Program-made: the position numbers and the translations under genes
In this document: piece after piece, positions 4,372-5,196 of the stretch
How positions within the stretch are numbered: the stretch's first letter is position 1
How the letters are laid out: every line of letters begins with the position of its first letter
The notes under the pieces: model-generated
The model's database searches: none
Seen by the model: only the letters and a program-made list of their open reading frames with translations
Told to the model about the DNA's origin: nothing
DNA from: Deltaproteobacteria bacterium
GTDB lineage: Bacteria > Desulfobacterota > DSM-4660 > Desulfatiglandales > HGW-15
DNA length: 5,196 bases
Assembly (NCBI GenBank): GCA_019308985.1
Contig: JAFDHB010000222.1
Location: forward strand, 1-5,196
Direction of reading: 5' to 3'

Positions 4372-4412
4372 CTTCCATCACTCCCTATGGCAGATTAGAG
4401 GAAATAGACCGG

Positions 4413-4631
4413 ATGGACCGACCCAGCCAGAAAACACGCATTGCGAGGCTAGTAAGAGCCAAAGATGTGGATCGTTCCTTTGACCTGGTCTTTTGGAGCA
4501 AAATCGGAGCCGAAGGGAAGTTTGAAGCGGCATGGCAAATGGTCTCGGAGGTAGATGCCATAAAAGGTAAGGAAGTTGATAAACCAAGACTTCAAAGATC
4601 TGTTCAAAGCATTCAACGAATTCCGCGTTAG
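4413..4631 (+). CDS. Small conserved-looking protein paired with a nucleotidyltransferase
   Basis: This 72-residue soluble protein has no signal peptide or transmembrane segment. Its central part, FDLVFWSKIGAEGKFEAAWQMV (23-44), and its tail, PRLQRSVQSIQR (58-69), look like a small family I have seen upstream of minimal nucleotidyltransferases; I know no name for it. A GAGGA motif about ten bases before the ATG supports the start. The last 56 bases overlap the following gene in a different frame. Since both LQRSVQSIQR here and the nucleotidyltransferase N terminus look genuine, the overlap seems to be coding in two frames. The tight coupling is what is usual for antitoxin-toxin or two-subunit partners. 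An antitoxin role is only a guess. The chance that it is not a gene is small but real. Confidence 0.62.
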   Translation: MDRPSQKTRIARLVRAKDVDRSFDLVFWSKIGAEGKFEAAWQMVSEVDAIKGKEVDKPRLQRSVQSIQRIPR

Positions 4632-5034
4632 GTACCTCGTCGTTGGAGCCTACGCGGTGATCTTCTATGCTGAGCCCAGATACACAAAGGACCTCGACAT
4701 ATGGGTCGAGCCGGTCATGGAAAACTCAAGAAGGCTCTGGAAAGCACTCGCCTCTTTTGGAGCGCCTCTCGAGGGTGTCACTCACGAGGATTTCTGCAAT
4801 CCGGAACTGATTTATCAAATTGGAGTAGCCCCTAACCGCATCGATATTATGATGGGGATCCCTGGGGTCGATTTCTCATCTGCCTGGGAAAGAAGAGTAA
4901 AGTCAACATATGGGGGAGAACCAATTTTCATAATGCATATAGACGATTTGATACGGGCCAAAAAGGCCATGGGTCGGGACCAAGACAATCTTGATATCAA
5001 GGCCTTGGAAGCGGCCAAGAACTTGAAAGAATAG
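4576..5034 (+). CDS. Minimal nucleotidyltransferase (AbiEii/DUF6036-like)
   Basis: This 152-residue protein begins with TTG (INQDFKDL follows), with AAAGG eight bases upstream. The polymerase-beta-type nucleotidyltransferase core is clear. The nucleotide-gripping turn is VVGAYAV (22-28) and the two metal-binding aspartates are in YTKDLDIWV (Asp39, Asp41). The third acid is probably Asp90 in RIDIMM. The C-terminal segment HIDDLIRAKKAMGRDQDNLD (121-140) is typical of this group. Such enzymes transfer nucleotides to RNA, tRNA or protein. Relatives in MNT and AbiEii/MenT systems act as toxins or anti-toxins. No HEPN partner is seen; the partner here is the 72-aa protein, overlapping by 56 bp. All three acids are present, so activity is expected. 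The substrate cannot be told. Confidence 0.82.
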   Translation: MINQDFKDLFKAFNEFRVRYLVVGAYAVIFYAEPRYTKDLDIWVEPVMENSRRLWKALASFGAPLEGVTHEDFCNPELIYQIGVAPNRIDIMMGIPGVDFSSAWERRVKSTYGGEPIFIMHIDDLIRAKKAMGRDQDNLDIKALEAAKNLKE

Positions 5035-5165
5035 ATCGGTATCTTAACCTCTGGCGTCATTTGTCACAATGCTATGGTGTTTGTTCGGATGATCGCAATA
5101 TGTTCCACAAGTTGTTAACGCGCGAATGCACATGCTAAGACACCTTTGAAGAATAAGGCGATTTC

Positions 5166-5196
5166 ATGAAAATATGGATCGAGGCAACCGTGTTGC
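5166..5196 (+). CDS. Start of a further gene, cut by the window end
   Basis: ATG at 5166 is preceded by TAAGG with a spacing of seven bases. The readable peptide is MKIWIEATVL, after which the window stops. A short beta-strand start of this type is common in Rossmann-like glycosyltransferases, which would suit the glycan locus, but ten residues cannot establish that. Its first codons contain GGCAACCGTGTTGC, a relative of the paired repeats in the leader at 2592-2639. The start is therefore embedded in a repeat motif, and a chance open frame is possible. Confidence 0.5.
   Translation, partial: MKIWIEATVL

Noticed and set aside
5035..5165. Promoter or terminator between the nucleotidyltransferase and the final gene start
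   Set aside because: No stem followed by a T tract and no paired -35/-10 hexamers were found; only TAAGG before 5166 stands out.

Overview
The window looks like chromosome from a Desulfobacterota-type (formerly deltaproteobacterial) anaerobe. The argument is by family resemblance: a small cysteine-rich DUF6485-like protein, a winged-helix regulator paired with a NusG paralog, and a palindromic intergenic repeat of a style I associate with that phylum. No ribosomal or other taxonomic marker is present, so this is an inference.

Left end (1-443). There is no convincing gene. The stretch holds a long imperfect palindrome (about 8-94), three tandem copies of an 11-bp unit (222-254) and AT-rich DNA. 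It then ends exactly in the 3' half of a tRNA-Pro(CGG) gene (396-443), from the anticodon stem to the encoded CCA. A 3' tRNA half with no 5' half is the usual scar of a tRNA-targeting integrative element. By that logic the element lies to the left and ordinary chromosome resumes at 444.

Minus-strand pair (449-877). A 60-aa single-span membrane protein is followed by a 67-aa, nine-cysteine DUF6485-like protein, probably co-transcribed.

Polysaccharide-type locus, plus strand (about 1050-5196). An AT-rich control region carries a TTGACA box beside a 15-bp palindrome, then a terminator or attenuator-like hairpin. Next come a winged-helix regulator with a Rossmann-like C-terminal half and, overlapping it by 4 bp, a UpxY/RfaH/LoaP-like NusG paralog. 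A 325-bp leader rich in competing hairpins and short repeats precedes an extended-SDR NDP-sugar epimerase/dehydratase. The arrangement suggests that the NusG paralog lets RNA polymerase read through the leader into sugar-nucleotide and glycan assembly genes. A coding start at 5166 may be the next gene of that locus.

Inserted cassettes (3647-5034). Between the epimerase and the gene at 5166 sit two toxin-antitoxin-style pairs. The first is VapB/VapC with its own promoter and a palindrome over the -10 box. The second is a small protein of unassigned function whose 3' end overlaps, in another frame, a minimal nucleotidyltransferase. They look like accessory cargo lodged in a glycan operon. The most unusual material is the alternative-structure leader at 2362-2686, the tRNA-Pro scar, and the 56-bp dual-frame overlap.
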